Below are positions 9,328 to 18,176 of a DNA stretch of 64,000 nucleotides, in pieces (the stretch's first letter is position 1; every line of letters starts with the position of its first letter). Below the pieces are notes generated by a model. It had not been told where the DNA came from, ran no database searches, and saw only the letters and a program-made list of their open reading frames with translations. Location of the stretch: contig NZ_CP110636.1 in assembly GCF_026153355.1 (NCBI RefSeq), forward strand, positions 5,890,001-5,954,000, written 5' to 3'. This DNA comes from Streptomyces endophytica (lineage in GTDB: Bacteria; Actinomycetota; Actinomycetes; Streptomycetales; Streptomycetaceae). The translations under genes were made by a program, and so were the position numbers.

Positions 9328-9842
9328 TCATCGGGCGGACCAGAGGAATATGCCTGCGATGTGGAGGCCGGCGAGGTAGATGGTTGCGGTCTTTTCGTAG
9401 CGGGTGGCGATGCCGCGCCACTGCTTGAGGCGGTTGATGCACCGCTCGACGGTGTTGCGTTGTTTGTAGGTCTCGCGGTCGATGGCCGGTGGCCTGCCGC
9501 CTTGGCTGCCGCGACGCAGCCGGTGCTTACGCTGATCTGCCGGGACCGGGATCACTGCCCGGATGCCGCGTTTGCGCAGGTGGTCACGGATCGCTCGGGA
9601 GGAGTAGGCCTTGTCGGCCAGGACCACATCGGGCCGGGTCCGCGGCCTTCCGCGGCGGCGGGGAACTCGCAGGCAGGCCATCACCTCTGTGAAGGCGGGG
9701 CCGTCACCGGCCTGTCCGGCGGTGAGCACGAAGGCCAGGGGGCGACAGCCCGCGTCCGCTGCAAGGTGGATCTTCGTGCTCAGTCCGCCGCGGGACCGGC
9801 CGATGGCGTGACCGGCCGGCTCTTTGGCCGGGACCCCCTTTT
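9328..9842 (-). CDS. IS5-family transposase, C-terminal frame (orfB)
   Basis: C-terminal half of the same transposase, read in the -1 frame after the A4G5 run. HAIGRSRGGLSTKIHLAAD is the family hallmark after the first catalytic Asp. VVLADKAYSS holds the second Asp, and NTVERCINRLKQWRGIATRYEK holds the Glu (the Y..E/RCI..LK region). It stops inside the left inverted repeat at 9328. It has no start of its own that makes sense, so I read it as the second part of an orfAB fusion. All three DDE positions are present, so the element may be active. Confidence 0.75.
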
Positions 9843-10172
9843 GCGGGCCCCGGCCGCATGCTGGTGGGCCCGCACGATCGTGGAGTCCACCGACACCGCC
9901 CAGGTCAGGTCTTCGTCGGCGTCGGCCTGGGCCATCAGCGCGGTGAAGACCCGCTCCCACGTGCCATCCAGGGCCCACATCCGCAGCCGGTTGTAGACAC
10001 CTCGCCAGTTGCCATACTTCTCCGGCAGGTGGACCCATTGTGTTCCGGTCTGGAACTTGAAGGCGATCGCATCGATCACCTCCCGGTGATCACGCCAGCG
10101 TCCACCCCGCTTCGGCGTCCGGTCCGGGAGCAACGGCTCGATTCGCGCCCACTGCGCATCAGTTAATGCCAC
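9780..10172 (-). CDS. IS5-family transposase, N-terminal frame (orfA)
   Basis: N-terminal half of an IS427-type transposase: LTDAQWARIEPLLP, RDHREVIDAIAFKFQTGTQW, LPEKYGNWRGVYNRLRMW, then the first DDE Asp in AVSVDSTIVRAHQHAAG. The GTG at 10170-10172 gives the standard start just inside the inverted repeat; a longer read starts outside the element and is not credible. The frame ends at 9780. The catalytic C-terminal half is in the -1 frame. A slippery A4G5 run on the coding strand (9834-9842) lies in the overlap, fitting programmed -1 frameshifting. Confidence 0.8.
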   Translation of the reverse strand: MALTDAQWARIEPLLPDRTPKRGGRWRDHREVIDAIAFKFQTGTQWVHLPEKYGNWRGVYNRLRMWALDGTWERVFTALMAQADADEDLTWAVSVDSTIVRAHQHAAGARKRGSRPKSRPVTPSAGPAAD

Positions 10173-10270
10173 ACCCGGACCAACGACCGACTGATCCAAA
10201 CGAAACTGCCTAGTTGTCGTCGCAGCCGACCGTCCCACAGTCGTCAGTCGTCGTGGTCAAAGCTCACTGG

Positions 10271-10320
10271 CCGAGAAAACTCAACCGCACCTGACGGTTG
10301 GCATTGTCGATATTGGTGTC
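10271..10320. repeat. Left attachment-like repeat (yjbQ 3' fragment)
   Basis: 49 of 50 bases match 21066-21115, and the last 44 bases are identical. Read on the minus strand it encodes DTNIDNANRQVRLSFL, then LGQ and a stop, so this copy still ends in a usable stop codon although the rest of yjbQ is missing. Confidence 0.8.
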
Positions 10321-10346
10321 CGCGGAGCTCCGTTAGGACAACTGTC

Positions 10347-10830
10347 ATGGTAGCCAGGGTACCGATCGCTTCGCGCCCGCCGGACCTGGTCAACCGCCGC
10401 TTCGCAGCGAGCCGGCCGAACCAGCTCTGGGTCGCAGACCTCACCAATATCCCCCTGGTCGGGCTGGATCCATGTCGCCTTCGTCATGGACATCTACTCA
10501 CGCCTGATCGCAGGATGGCAGCTTGCTACCCTCATGCTCACCGGCCTCCCTCTGGACGCCTTTGAGATGGGCCTGTGGCGGAGAGGCATCAAGAAGGGCT
10601 CAGGTCGGATTCATCACAGCGACCACGGCTCGCAATACGTTTCTATCCGCCACGGCGACCGCCTGCTGGAGGCCGGCGCGACCGCCTCGGTCGGCTCCGT
10701 CGCCGACAGCTATGACAACGTCATGACCGATGCCCTCAACGGCTCCTTCAAGCCCGAGTTGATCGAGCACCAGGGCTCCGTCGAGACGCTGGTCAGGTCG
10801 AACAGGCTGTCGTCCAGCTGCGGGAGGTAA
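10347..10830 (+). pseudogene. IS3-family transposase fragment
   Basis: C-terminal part of an IS3-family OrfB (rve-type integrase core). PDLVNRRFAASRPNQLWVADLT carries the first catalytic Asp but is cut from VMDIYSRLIAGW by a frame change near 10450. GRIHHSDHGSQYVS carries the second Asp, and ADSYDNVMTDALNGSFKPELI precedes the Glu region. The end after LIEHQG is unrelated. Neither end of the element nor OrfA is visible, so this is a remnant. Confidence 0.75.
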
Positions 10831-11001
10831 TTCGCACCGCGATCACTTCCCCTCCGAGCAAGCGGCGTTAGATGTTCTACCTTGCCGTTCGCGAGCCGAT
10901 CCCCCCAGGACGCAACATCCACCACGTCACGGCACACTGGAAAAAGGCGCTTCTCACCCTTCTTCGAGGACCGGCTCAACACCACGTGAAGACCAGCCTC
11001 G

Positions 11002-13415
11002 CTAGCTGCGCGATTTGTGCAAGGCGGCGGTAAGACGCTCGCGCATCGCCAAAGCCTTCGGATCGTTGTACTGCTCGATGAGTGAGACAGCCTCTTCACG
11101 ATGGCGCCGACTTTGCTCACCGTCTGTCGCGGAGAGCGCGTCTGCGAGATGTTCGAGGGCCAGTGCCAGGTACCAGGGGTTGTTGAGAGTCCGGAGCATG
11201 GCGACCGCCGCCCGGTGGAAGTCGGCGGCTTCCTCGATGCAGTCGAGTTCCTGGTAGGTCTCGCCGATGGCGTCCAGCGCCTGCGCCTCGCGGTCCCGGT
11301 CACGGAGTTGACGGTGCAGCACTGCACTGTGCTGATAGGACTCGAGAGCTTCAGCGCGCTGTCCGTTGGCGCGCTGGGCGTGGCCAAGTACCAACAAGAC
11401 GAATCCTTGGAGGATCAGGTTGTCGCGTTCCTGCGCGATGGTGAGGGCTTGTTGGGCAAAGGCGAGTGCTTGCTCAGGGTGGCCGAGCCCGCGATGAGCC
11501 GTGCTGAGGTCGAGTAAGGGGTCGATGTGAGCGCCGAGATCGCTTTTGAGGTGCTGGCAGGCATCGAGTGCTTGAGCCGCGAGGTGTGCAGCTCTGTTGA
11601 GGTCGCCGAGTTCCACGTAGGTGGTGGCGAAGTTCCCTGTTGCCACTGCCTGCCAGGAGAGGCTTGCGGTTTGGCCGGCGAGTCCTTCGAGGGCTTTGAA
11701 GTGCTCAAGGGCCCGGTCGAGCTGATGCTGCTGAAGGTGCAGGATGCCGAGTGCGTTGATGGACTGTTGCTGCCCCTCCAGGTCGCCGGTCTCGCAGCAG
11801 ATCCTCAATGCTGCCTGGTAGTGCTCGACGGCTTCCTTCTTGCGGTAGGCATTGCGGCAGGCGGCGCCCAGTGTGGCTAGGATGAGCGCTTCACCTGTCT
11901 TGTCGCCTTGCCGTCGCGCTGCTTGCAGACCGATCTCGCCCATCGTGAACCATCCCTCGAAGGGAGGCCGGTCGGCATGGATGCCGTGTAGCACGGCGGG
12001 GAGCTGCCAGGCGATTTGGTCCAGGCCGTGGTCGCTGGCGAGCTGTGTGGCAGCAAGCAGATTTCCTCTTTCAGCCTGGTACCAGCGCAGAGCAGTTGAT
12101 TGGTCCTGGAACGCTTGAGGGTTCACCACGCCATCACACGGGTCCAACGGGAGTGGCGGATAAATACTGTTGATGGCTGCCGTGGCCGATACCGCCGAGT
12201 GGAGGTACCAGGTGAGCACCTGGTCTAAGGCCCGGAGCTGGTGTTCGGGGGGTTCTTCCTGGTGGGCTTGGTCGGCGGCGTAGGCGCGCAGAAGGTCGTG
12301 GTACTGGTAGCGATCGGGTGTGAGCTGCTCCAGCAGATGGGAGCCGACCAGTAGGTCGAGCAGGCTCTTGGTGATTTCGGTCGGTTGGCCGCTGAGGGCG
12401 GCGGCGGCGTGGGCACTGAACTCGGGTCCGGGGTGCAGGCCCAGGAGGCGGAAGAGACGAGCGGCTTGTGCGGGCAGGACGCGGTAGGACCAGCTGAAGA
12501 CGGCGCGGACGGAGTCGGCTTCGTCGCCGTCGTCGCTGGAGAGAGCCTCCCAAAGCATGGATTCGTTGTGAAGGTCGTCGATGAGGTCACGCAGGCTGAG
12601 GTGGGGTCGGCTTGCGGCGCGTTCGGCGGCGATGCGGACTGCCAGGGGCAGGTGTGCGCAGGCGCGTGTGAGTTCGGCGAGCTCCTCGGGGCTGTCGGCT
12701 TCGCGGTAGCCGTCGGTGGTGACCTGTACCAGGCTTATGGCTTCCTCGGGTGTGAAGGGTTCGAGGTTGAGGCGGTAGGCTCCGTCTCGGGCGATGAGGC
12801 TGGGCAGCCGGGAGCGGCTGGTGACGATGACCAGGCAGCCGTCCCCGCCGGGAAGCAGCGGCCGGATTTGGCCTGCGGTTGCGGCGTTGTCCAGCACCAC
12901 CAGCACTTTCCGATCGGCAATAAGGGAACGGTAGAGGGCTGATCGGTCCTCCAGATCGGACGGGATCGAGTGCGCGGGCATGCCCAGGGCACGCAGGAAG
13001 CGTTCCAGTGCATCAGCCGGTCTCACCTGCGCTTCGGGCCCGTAGCCACGGAGGTTGACGTAGAGCTGACCGTGGAGGAAACGGGGGCGGAGTCGGTGAG
13101 CCCAGTGCAGCGCGAGCGAGGTCTTGCCCACTCCGCCGGTGCCGGCGATCGCGACGATCGCCGACGGCCGCTGTTCCTGACCGCCTTGCCCTAGCACCGC
13201 GTCGAGGCTGGCAAGCTCTTGCGCGCGGCCGACGAAGCCCCACACATCCCGGGGCAACTGACGCGGCACCTGGGCTTCGGGAACCTTGCTGTGGTGGAAG
13301 TGCACTCCCCACTGACGGCACCCGCCTGCACGACATTCTCAGCCTGCCCGGACAGCTGCGAGTGCGTATCCCCGACCCGCCCCGGCACAGCGCCGTCCGG
13401 CTGGTCACGTGTCAC
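11002..13415 (-). CDS. NB-ARC/TPR (NLR-like) ATPase, N-terminal frameshift
   Basis: STAND ATPase with a TPR sensor. From the GTG at 13303-13305, Walker A GTGGVGKTS is at residues 55-63, Walker B KVLVVLDN near 133-140, and TSRSRLPS (sensor 1) follows. A winged-helix part and about 350 residues of TPR-like helices then run to the stop. The true start is probably GTG 13413-13415, behind AAGGGGG. From there the other frame reads TRDQPDGAVPG, then QAENVVQAGAVSG. One extra G in the run at 13306-13309 joins this to GVHFHHSKVPEAQVPRQL. That N-terminus (VVQAG..GGVHFH) is common in actinobacterial NLR-like proteins and resembles amyloid-type signalling motifs. It is convergent with the IS3 remnant and lies in the defence island. 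Confidence 0.8.
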
Positions 13416-13612
13416 GTCCGCCCCCTTCGGATCTGCGCCGGCCTCAGCCCGCTTCTTTGATCCCGGAGCGTAGTCGCCTGTGGCAGGTCCCAACATGGCA
13501 CCGGCCGACATTCGGCTTGTTACGACTCTTGTCGCAGTTGAAAAGCATGCGGGTGGGGCTACCCGGTCAGGGAGCCCCACACTTGATCCAGTTGTGAGCG
13601 CCGCATGCGCGG

Positions 13613-13828
13613 TTAGCGGATGGTGAACTCGCCGTTGAACGCTCCCAGCAGGAAGGCATCCCACTCGGCAACACTGTAAGTCAGCACCGGGCTGTCGCTC
13701 TCCTTGTCGTCCCGCAGCTGAATACCGTCTTCAACGAACCGGAACTCGACACAGTTCCCTGTACCCGCGCTAAAGGTGCTCTTGAACCAGCCCTCGTCAT
13801 TCGGCGGTGCTACGAGCAATGCCATCAT
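13613..13828 (-). CDS. DUF397 protein
   Basis: 71-residue DUF397 protein with the hallmark WFKSTFSAGTGNCVEF near residue 14, then LRDDKESDSPVLTYSVAEWDAFLLG. DUF397 genes normally sit next to XRE/DUF5753 regulators in Streptomyces (the WhiJ/AbaA-type pairs) and are thought to modulate them. Here it is divergent from the XRE gene at 13964, 135 bases away. Two ATGs at 13828 and 13825 are possible, with GGAGG upstream. It is cotranscribable with the NLR-like gene behind it. Confidence 0.88.
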   Translation of the reverse strand: MMALLVAPPNDEGWFKSTFSAGTGNCVEFRFVEDGIQLRDDKESDSPVLTYSVAEWDAFLLGAFNGEFTIR

Positions 13829-13963
13829 GTTTCCTCCCGTGTTCCGGTCGCCCAGTCAGCGACCACGGGATAAGCACAGCGTTGAGGGGTAACGTGAGGT
13901 CACGGTGAGCTACTGTCATTCATCTTCACTCATCATTCACGGCAGGCATGGAAGGGTACTTGC

Positions 13964-14473
13964 GTGGACGAACAGCAACAACACACCGGCATGGAGCTGG
14001 CGAGCGCGGCGTTCGCCGCCGAGGTCACTCTGCAGCGCGAAGCCCACGGTCTGTCGAAGCGGGGCCTGGCCCGGGCCATGGGGTTTGATCCTTCGTACAT
14101 CAGCCACATCGAATCGGGCCGCCACGCACCGACGGAGGAGTTTGCGCGACTGGCCGAGCAGATCCTTAACGCGGGTGACGCGATATGGCGTTGCTGGCGG
14201 GACTACCACGCCGCCCGCACTCTGGCCCGGCCGCCACGGCAGCTACCGCCACTAGTCTCGCCTACGGCAGTAGCGACAAGTGCCACAAGAAGTTCCGAGG
14301 GCTCCTCCCAGGAACAGGAGCCGCGCCGGTCAACCGAATCTCCTGAGGATGATGTTTCCGATGATTCGAGTGACGCGTCGAGAAACAGCGGATCTACGCC
14401 AGCGCGGATCGATCTGCGTGGTGCAACAGGTGTCCAAGTTGGCAACGGCAACACCCAGCACTTTGCTTTCTGA
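13964..14473 (+). CDS. XRE helix-turn-helix protein with C-terminal RHIM-like motif
   Basis: 169 residues. An XRE-type helix-turn-helix covers residues about 12-70: LSKRGLARAMGFDPSYISHIESGRHAPTEEFARLAE. Instead of the DUF5753 domain usual for DUF397-linked regulators, it has a Ser/Glu-rich, probably disordered linker (about 95-147). It ends with a 20-residue motif containing TGVQVGNGNTQHFAF at the very C-terminus. The same motif opens the next NLR-like protein. Such shared motifs at an effector C-terminus and an NLR N-terminus are the signature of bacterial amyloid-signalling pairs (BASS, RHIM-like type). GTG at 13964; start chosen for the short lead into the HTH. Confidence 0.82.
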   Translation: MDEQQQHTGMELASAAFAAEVTLQREAHGLSKRGLARAMGFDPSYISHIESGRHAPTEEFARLAEQILNAGDAIWRCWRDYHAARTLARPPRQLPPLVSPTAVATSATRSSEGSSQEQEPRRSTESPEDDVSDDSSDASRNSGSTPARIDLRGATGVQVGNGNTQHFAF

Positions 14474-14611
14474 TCCCATCTCGCTCCTGACCGGACTCGT
14501 CGCCTGATGGCTCGGCCCGGTGCATCACTCGACGGCCAGCTGCCGCCCCCGCGGAACTTCCGGAGCGAAACCGAAGATCTGGCACTCGCCCGCACGTGAG
14601 GACCTGGACTA

Positions 14612-17281
14612 ATGGACTTGCGCCGTAGCACCGGCGTGCAAATAGGCGACCACAACACCCAACACATCACCTACCAAGCCTCATTCCGGCCGGCTCCGAT
14701 CGCCCTCCGCAACACCCTGCCCCGCGACACGGCCGCCTTCACCGGACGCGATGGCGAACTCCACCGCCTTCTGCATACAGCCGAAAACAGCAACGCCCCC
14801 GTCCTGACCATCCACGCAGTCGATGGCATGCCCGGCGTCGGCAAGACCGCGCTGGTCACCCACGCCGCCCACCAGCTAGCCAACCACTACCCCGACGGGC
14901 AACTCTTCGTCGACCTCCACGCCCACACCGCCGGCCAACCCCCGCTGCCCCCTCCGAAGTCCTGGCCACCTTACTGATCGGCATCGGCATCAGCCCGGAA
15001 CACCTGCCCAACACCATGGAAGAGCGCGCGGCGCTGTGGCGGGACCGACTCGCTGGCCGGCGCGTGCTGCTGGTCCTGGACAACGCCGCCGATACCGACC
15101 AGGTTGAACCACTCCTACCCGCCTCCGAGCATTGCCTGGTCCTGGTCACCAGTCGCCGACGCCTTATCGCCCTCGACGGGGCCCACCCTCTCCCCCTCGC
15201 CCCCTGCCCCCGACGAGGCCGCCCGTCTCTTCACCCGCCTTGCCCGTCGCGAACCCACCGCGGCCAGCTTGAGTCCGGTCACTGAAGCAGTGCGGTTATG
15301 CGGGCACCTGCCACTGGCCATCACTCTGCTCGCTGCGCGCCTGTCCCACCACCCTGCCTGGGAAATCGCCTCCTTCACGGCCGAATTCGCCACCGCGCAA
15401 GACCGCTTGAGCGAACTCGAAGCCGGCAATCGCGCGGTTGCCGCCGCGTTCGACCTCTCCTACAACGCCCTCCCAGCCCACCTCCAGCACTTCTTCCGCC
15501 GCCTCGGCCTCCATCCCGGCCCCGATATCGACCCCTATGCCACCGCCGCCCTCACCGACACCCCTCTCGCGAGGGCACGACGACACCTGGACACCCTCTA
15601 CACCGATCACCTCATCGAAGAACCCGCCCCCCGCCGCTACCGCCTCCACGACCTCCTCCGCCAATACGCCCACGCCCTCACTGCCCATGACCCCGAAGAA
15701 GCCCGCACCCAAGCCACACAACGCCTCGTGACCTACTACACCCATACCACCCAAACCGCCGACCAGCACCTCAACACCACCCCACGCCATCACATGCGCA
15801 CCACCACCGCCCCCAGCTCGGCACCCAAACTGGCCACTCGCGAAGACGCCCTCGCCTGGATCCGCACCGAGTGCCACAACCTCTTCGCCTTCGCACACCA
15901 CACCCAACCCACGTACCTCATCGCCCTCGCCGATGCCATGGCCACCTACCTGCGTGCTCAAGGCCCCTGGGACCAAGCTGCAACCCTCCACCAGGCCGCC
16001 GCCACAACTGCACACAACACCAACGATCGTCTAGGCGAAGCTCACGCCCTTCAGGACCTGGGCATAGTGCGACGGATGACGGGCGAGTACGCGGAAGCAG
16101 CCAAGCTGAGCGAGCAGGCACTGGACCTCTACCGCACCCTTGGCCACCGCCTCGACGAAGCCAACACCCTCCAGGACCTGGGGCGCGTGCGACGGACGAC
16201 GGGCGAGTACGCGGAAGCAGCCAAGCTGAGCGAGCAGGCACTGGACCTCTACCGCGCCCTCGGTGACCGCCTCGGCGAAGCCCACGCCCTCAAGGAGCTC
16301 GGGCGCGTGCGATGGACGCCAGGTGAGTACGCGAAGGCAACCGAACTGGTCGAGCAGGCACTGAACCTCTACCGCACCCTCGGTGACGGCCTCGGCGAAG
16401 CCAAGACCCTCCAGGATCTGGGAATCGTGCGGCGGATGACGGGCGAGTACACGGAGGCAACCGAACTGGGCGAGCAGGCGCTGGACCTCTACCGCACCCT
16501 CGGCCACCGCCCCGGCGAAGCCAACACCCTCCAAGACCTGGCAATCGTGCGGCGGATGACGGGCGAGTACACGGAGGCAACCGAACTGGGCGAGCAGGCG
16601 CTGGACCTCTACCGCACCCTCGGTGACCGCCTCGGGGAAGCCAACACTCTTAAGGCGCTCGGACGCGTGCGACGGATGACGGGCAAATATACGGAGGCAA
16701 CCGAACTGGGCGAGCAGGCACTGAACCTCTACCGCACCCTCGGCCACCGCCCCGGCGAAGCCAACACCCTCCAGGCTCTCGGGTGCGTGCGACGGATGAC
16801 GGGTGAGTACGCAAAGGCAATCGAATTGGGCGAGGAGGCACGGAACCTCTACCGCACTCTCGGCCACCGTCCCGGCGAAGCCCATACCCTCCTAGACCTG
16901 AGCGTGCTGCGGTCTCAGATGGGAAACGTTACCGATGGGATGGAACTGGCGGCGCAGTCGCTGGATCTATTCAGGGGGATCGGTGATGTGCAAGGTGAGG
17001 CGAAAGCCTTGAAGATCGCTGGTGATCTTCAAGCCGATTCTGGACAGCCGCAGCAGGCGCTAGCTTCGTATGAGGAAGCTCTCCTCCTGGCACGTCAGGT
17101 ACGCAGTCCCCTCGGGGAAGCACACGCCCTCGAAGGAGCGGCCCGCTGCCAAGCACGTACCGACGCCCAGGCCGCGATCATCAGCCTCCGAGAAGCTGTG
17201 GCCATCTACCAACGCATCGGTGCAGCCGAGACTCCCACGGCTACCGAGTACCTGGCCCGCCTGGAAGCCGAACAAGCCTAG
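14612..17281 (+). CDS. NLR-like NB-ARC/TPR ATPase with N-terminal RHIM-like motif, frameshifted
   Basis: ATG at 14612. Residues 2-21 carry TGVQIGDHNTQHITY, matching the C-terminus of the XRE protein encoded upstream. Then PRDTAAFTGRDGEL, Walker A GMPGVGKTA, Walker B RRVLLVLDNAAD and TSRRRLIAL mark the NB-ARC module. A winged-helix segment (LGLHPGPDIDPYA) and a TPR array follow. The gene is in three frames. One missing C at 14948-14952 and one each in the two C runs at 15200-15211 would give a continuous protein of about 890 residues, reading PLPPSEVLATLLIGIG and PLAPLPPDEAARLF at the joins. The TPR part contains seven nearly identical 40-residue units. It likely senses a trigger through the TPRs and signals by amyloid-type templating of the XRE partner; that step is inference. 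Confidence 0.82.
16034..16993 (+). repeat. Array of 120-bp TPR-coding tandem repeats
   Basis: Seven in-frame 120-bp units (16034-16873), each encoding about GEANTLQDLG.VRRMTGEY, then a second TPR helix with EQALDLYRTLG, followed by a degenerate eighth unit to 16993. Units are nearly identical at DNA level, pointing to recent duplication or gene conversion. Confidence 0.9.
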
Positions 17282-17450
17282 GCTCGCCCTGCCCACGAAC
17301 TCCTCCACTACTCGCGCCGTTTCGGGCTCCGACACCCTCGGCGTAACTGTCCTGATTCAGAAGGTCCGAGGTCACGCTCGCGGTTGCGGCGGCGTAGTGC
17401 CGGCGTATCAGCTTTCTGGTGGCAGGCGTGTTTCGCATTGGCCGGGTTCT

Positions 17451-17998
17451 TAACTGATCATTCAAAGTGAGTCTGCGTTTGAGGGCTTGGCAGGTTGGGC
17501 GAGAGCCGGCCGTCAGACGGCTCGCACGCCAGGACTCTCAAAGAGCGGCTCACACCGCTCCTTCGCCGGTCGACCGCGCGCGTCCCAGCAGCAAGCACCA
17601 CCTGATCGCCAACCGGCACGGAACACCGCTGGCGATCTCGCCGACCGGCGGAAACCGCCATGACGTCACCCAGCTGGTGCCGCTACTGGACGCGATACCT
17701 CGCATTCGCGGAGTCGGGGCCGTCCGCGTCACCGGCCCGGCCAGTCGGTCGCCGACCGCGGCCACGACAAGTAGCGCCGCCTTCCCCGGGCCCGCGGCAT
17801 CACACCGAAGATCGCCCGTAGGCGCACCGTCCACGGCTCCGGGCTGGATAAGACCCGCTGGGTCGTCTAGCGCACCTTCGCCTGGCTCCGCTCGTTCAAA
17901 CGCCTGCCAATCCGCTACGATATGTGCCGAACTCCAACTCGCCTGAAGCTTAGCCTGCTTGAGGAGACGCCCGACCCTACTACTGAAGTGATCAGTTA
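17451..17998 (+). mobile_element. Degraded IS5-family element
   Basis: A remnant of about 550 bases bounded by 10-bp inverted repeats, TAACTGATCA at 17451-17460 and its complement at 17989-17998. Inside, on the plus strand, are scattered transposase pieces: SPVDRARPSSKHHLIANRHGTPLA, TGGNRHDVTQLVPLLDAIPRIRG and, in other frames, FAWL...FKRL.IRYE. These match the C-terminal half of IS5-type transposases. Multiple frame changes make it non-functional. Confidence 0.7.
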
Positions 17999-18176
17999 GT
18001 CAGGGATCATTTTCGGGCTTCGTGTGCCGCCCTGGGGCGCTGCCAGTGCCGAGCCGGCACCGCCCAAGGGAGTTTTCCATGATTGTCGGAAAGCGACACC
18101 CGTGATCGAGTGCGGCCTCACGTGCGTCACCAGTGGCTTGGAGATTTCCTCCACCCGTAAAGCCGAACGATCCGAC

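Larger units (their letters stand above)
9313..10209 (-). mobile_element. IS5-family (IS427-like) insertion sequence
   Basis: About 0.9 kb with 18-bp terminal inverted repeats, 9313-9330 and 10192-10209, matching at 17 of 18 positions. It is flanked by CTAG at 9309-9312 and 10210-10213. Two overlapping minus-strand frames encode the transposase, as in the IS427 group. Confidence 0.85.

Noticed and set aside
10271..10320. tRNA gene as the integration target
   Set aside because: The repeat is a protein-coding end; no cloverleaf or TPsiC-type sequence was seen.
14507..14599. 30-residue open frame between the XRE and NLR genes
   Set aside because: Plausible length for a peptide but no ribosome site, family or conserved motif.
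16034..16993. Regular 120-bp repeats as a CRISPR array
   Set aside because: The units are in frame, have no unique spacers and encode TPR helices.
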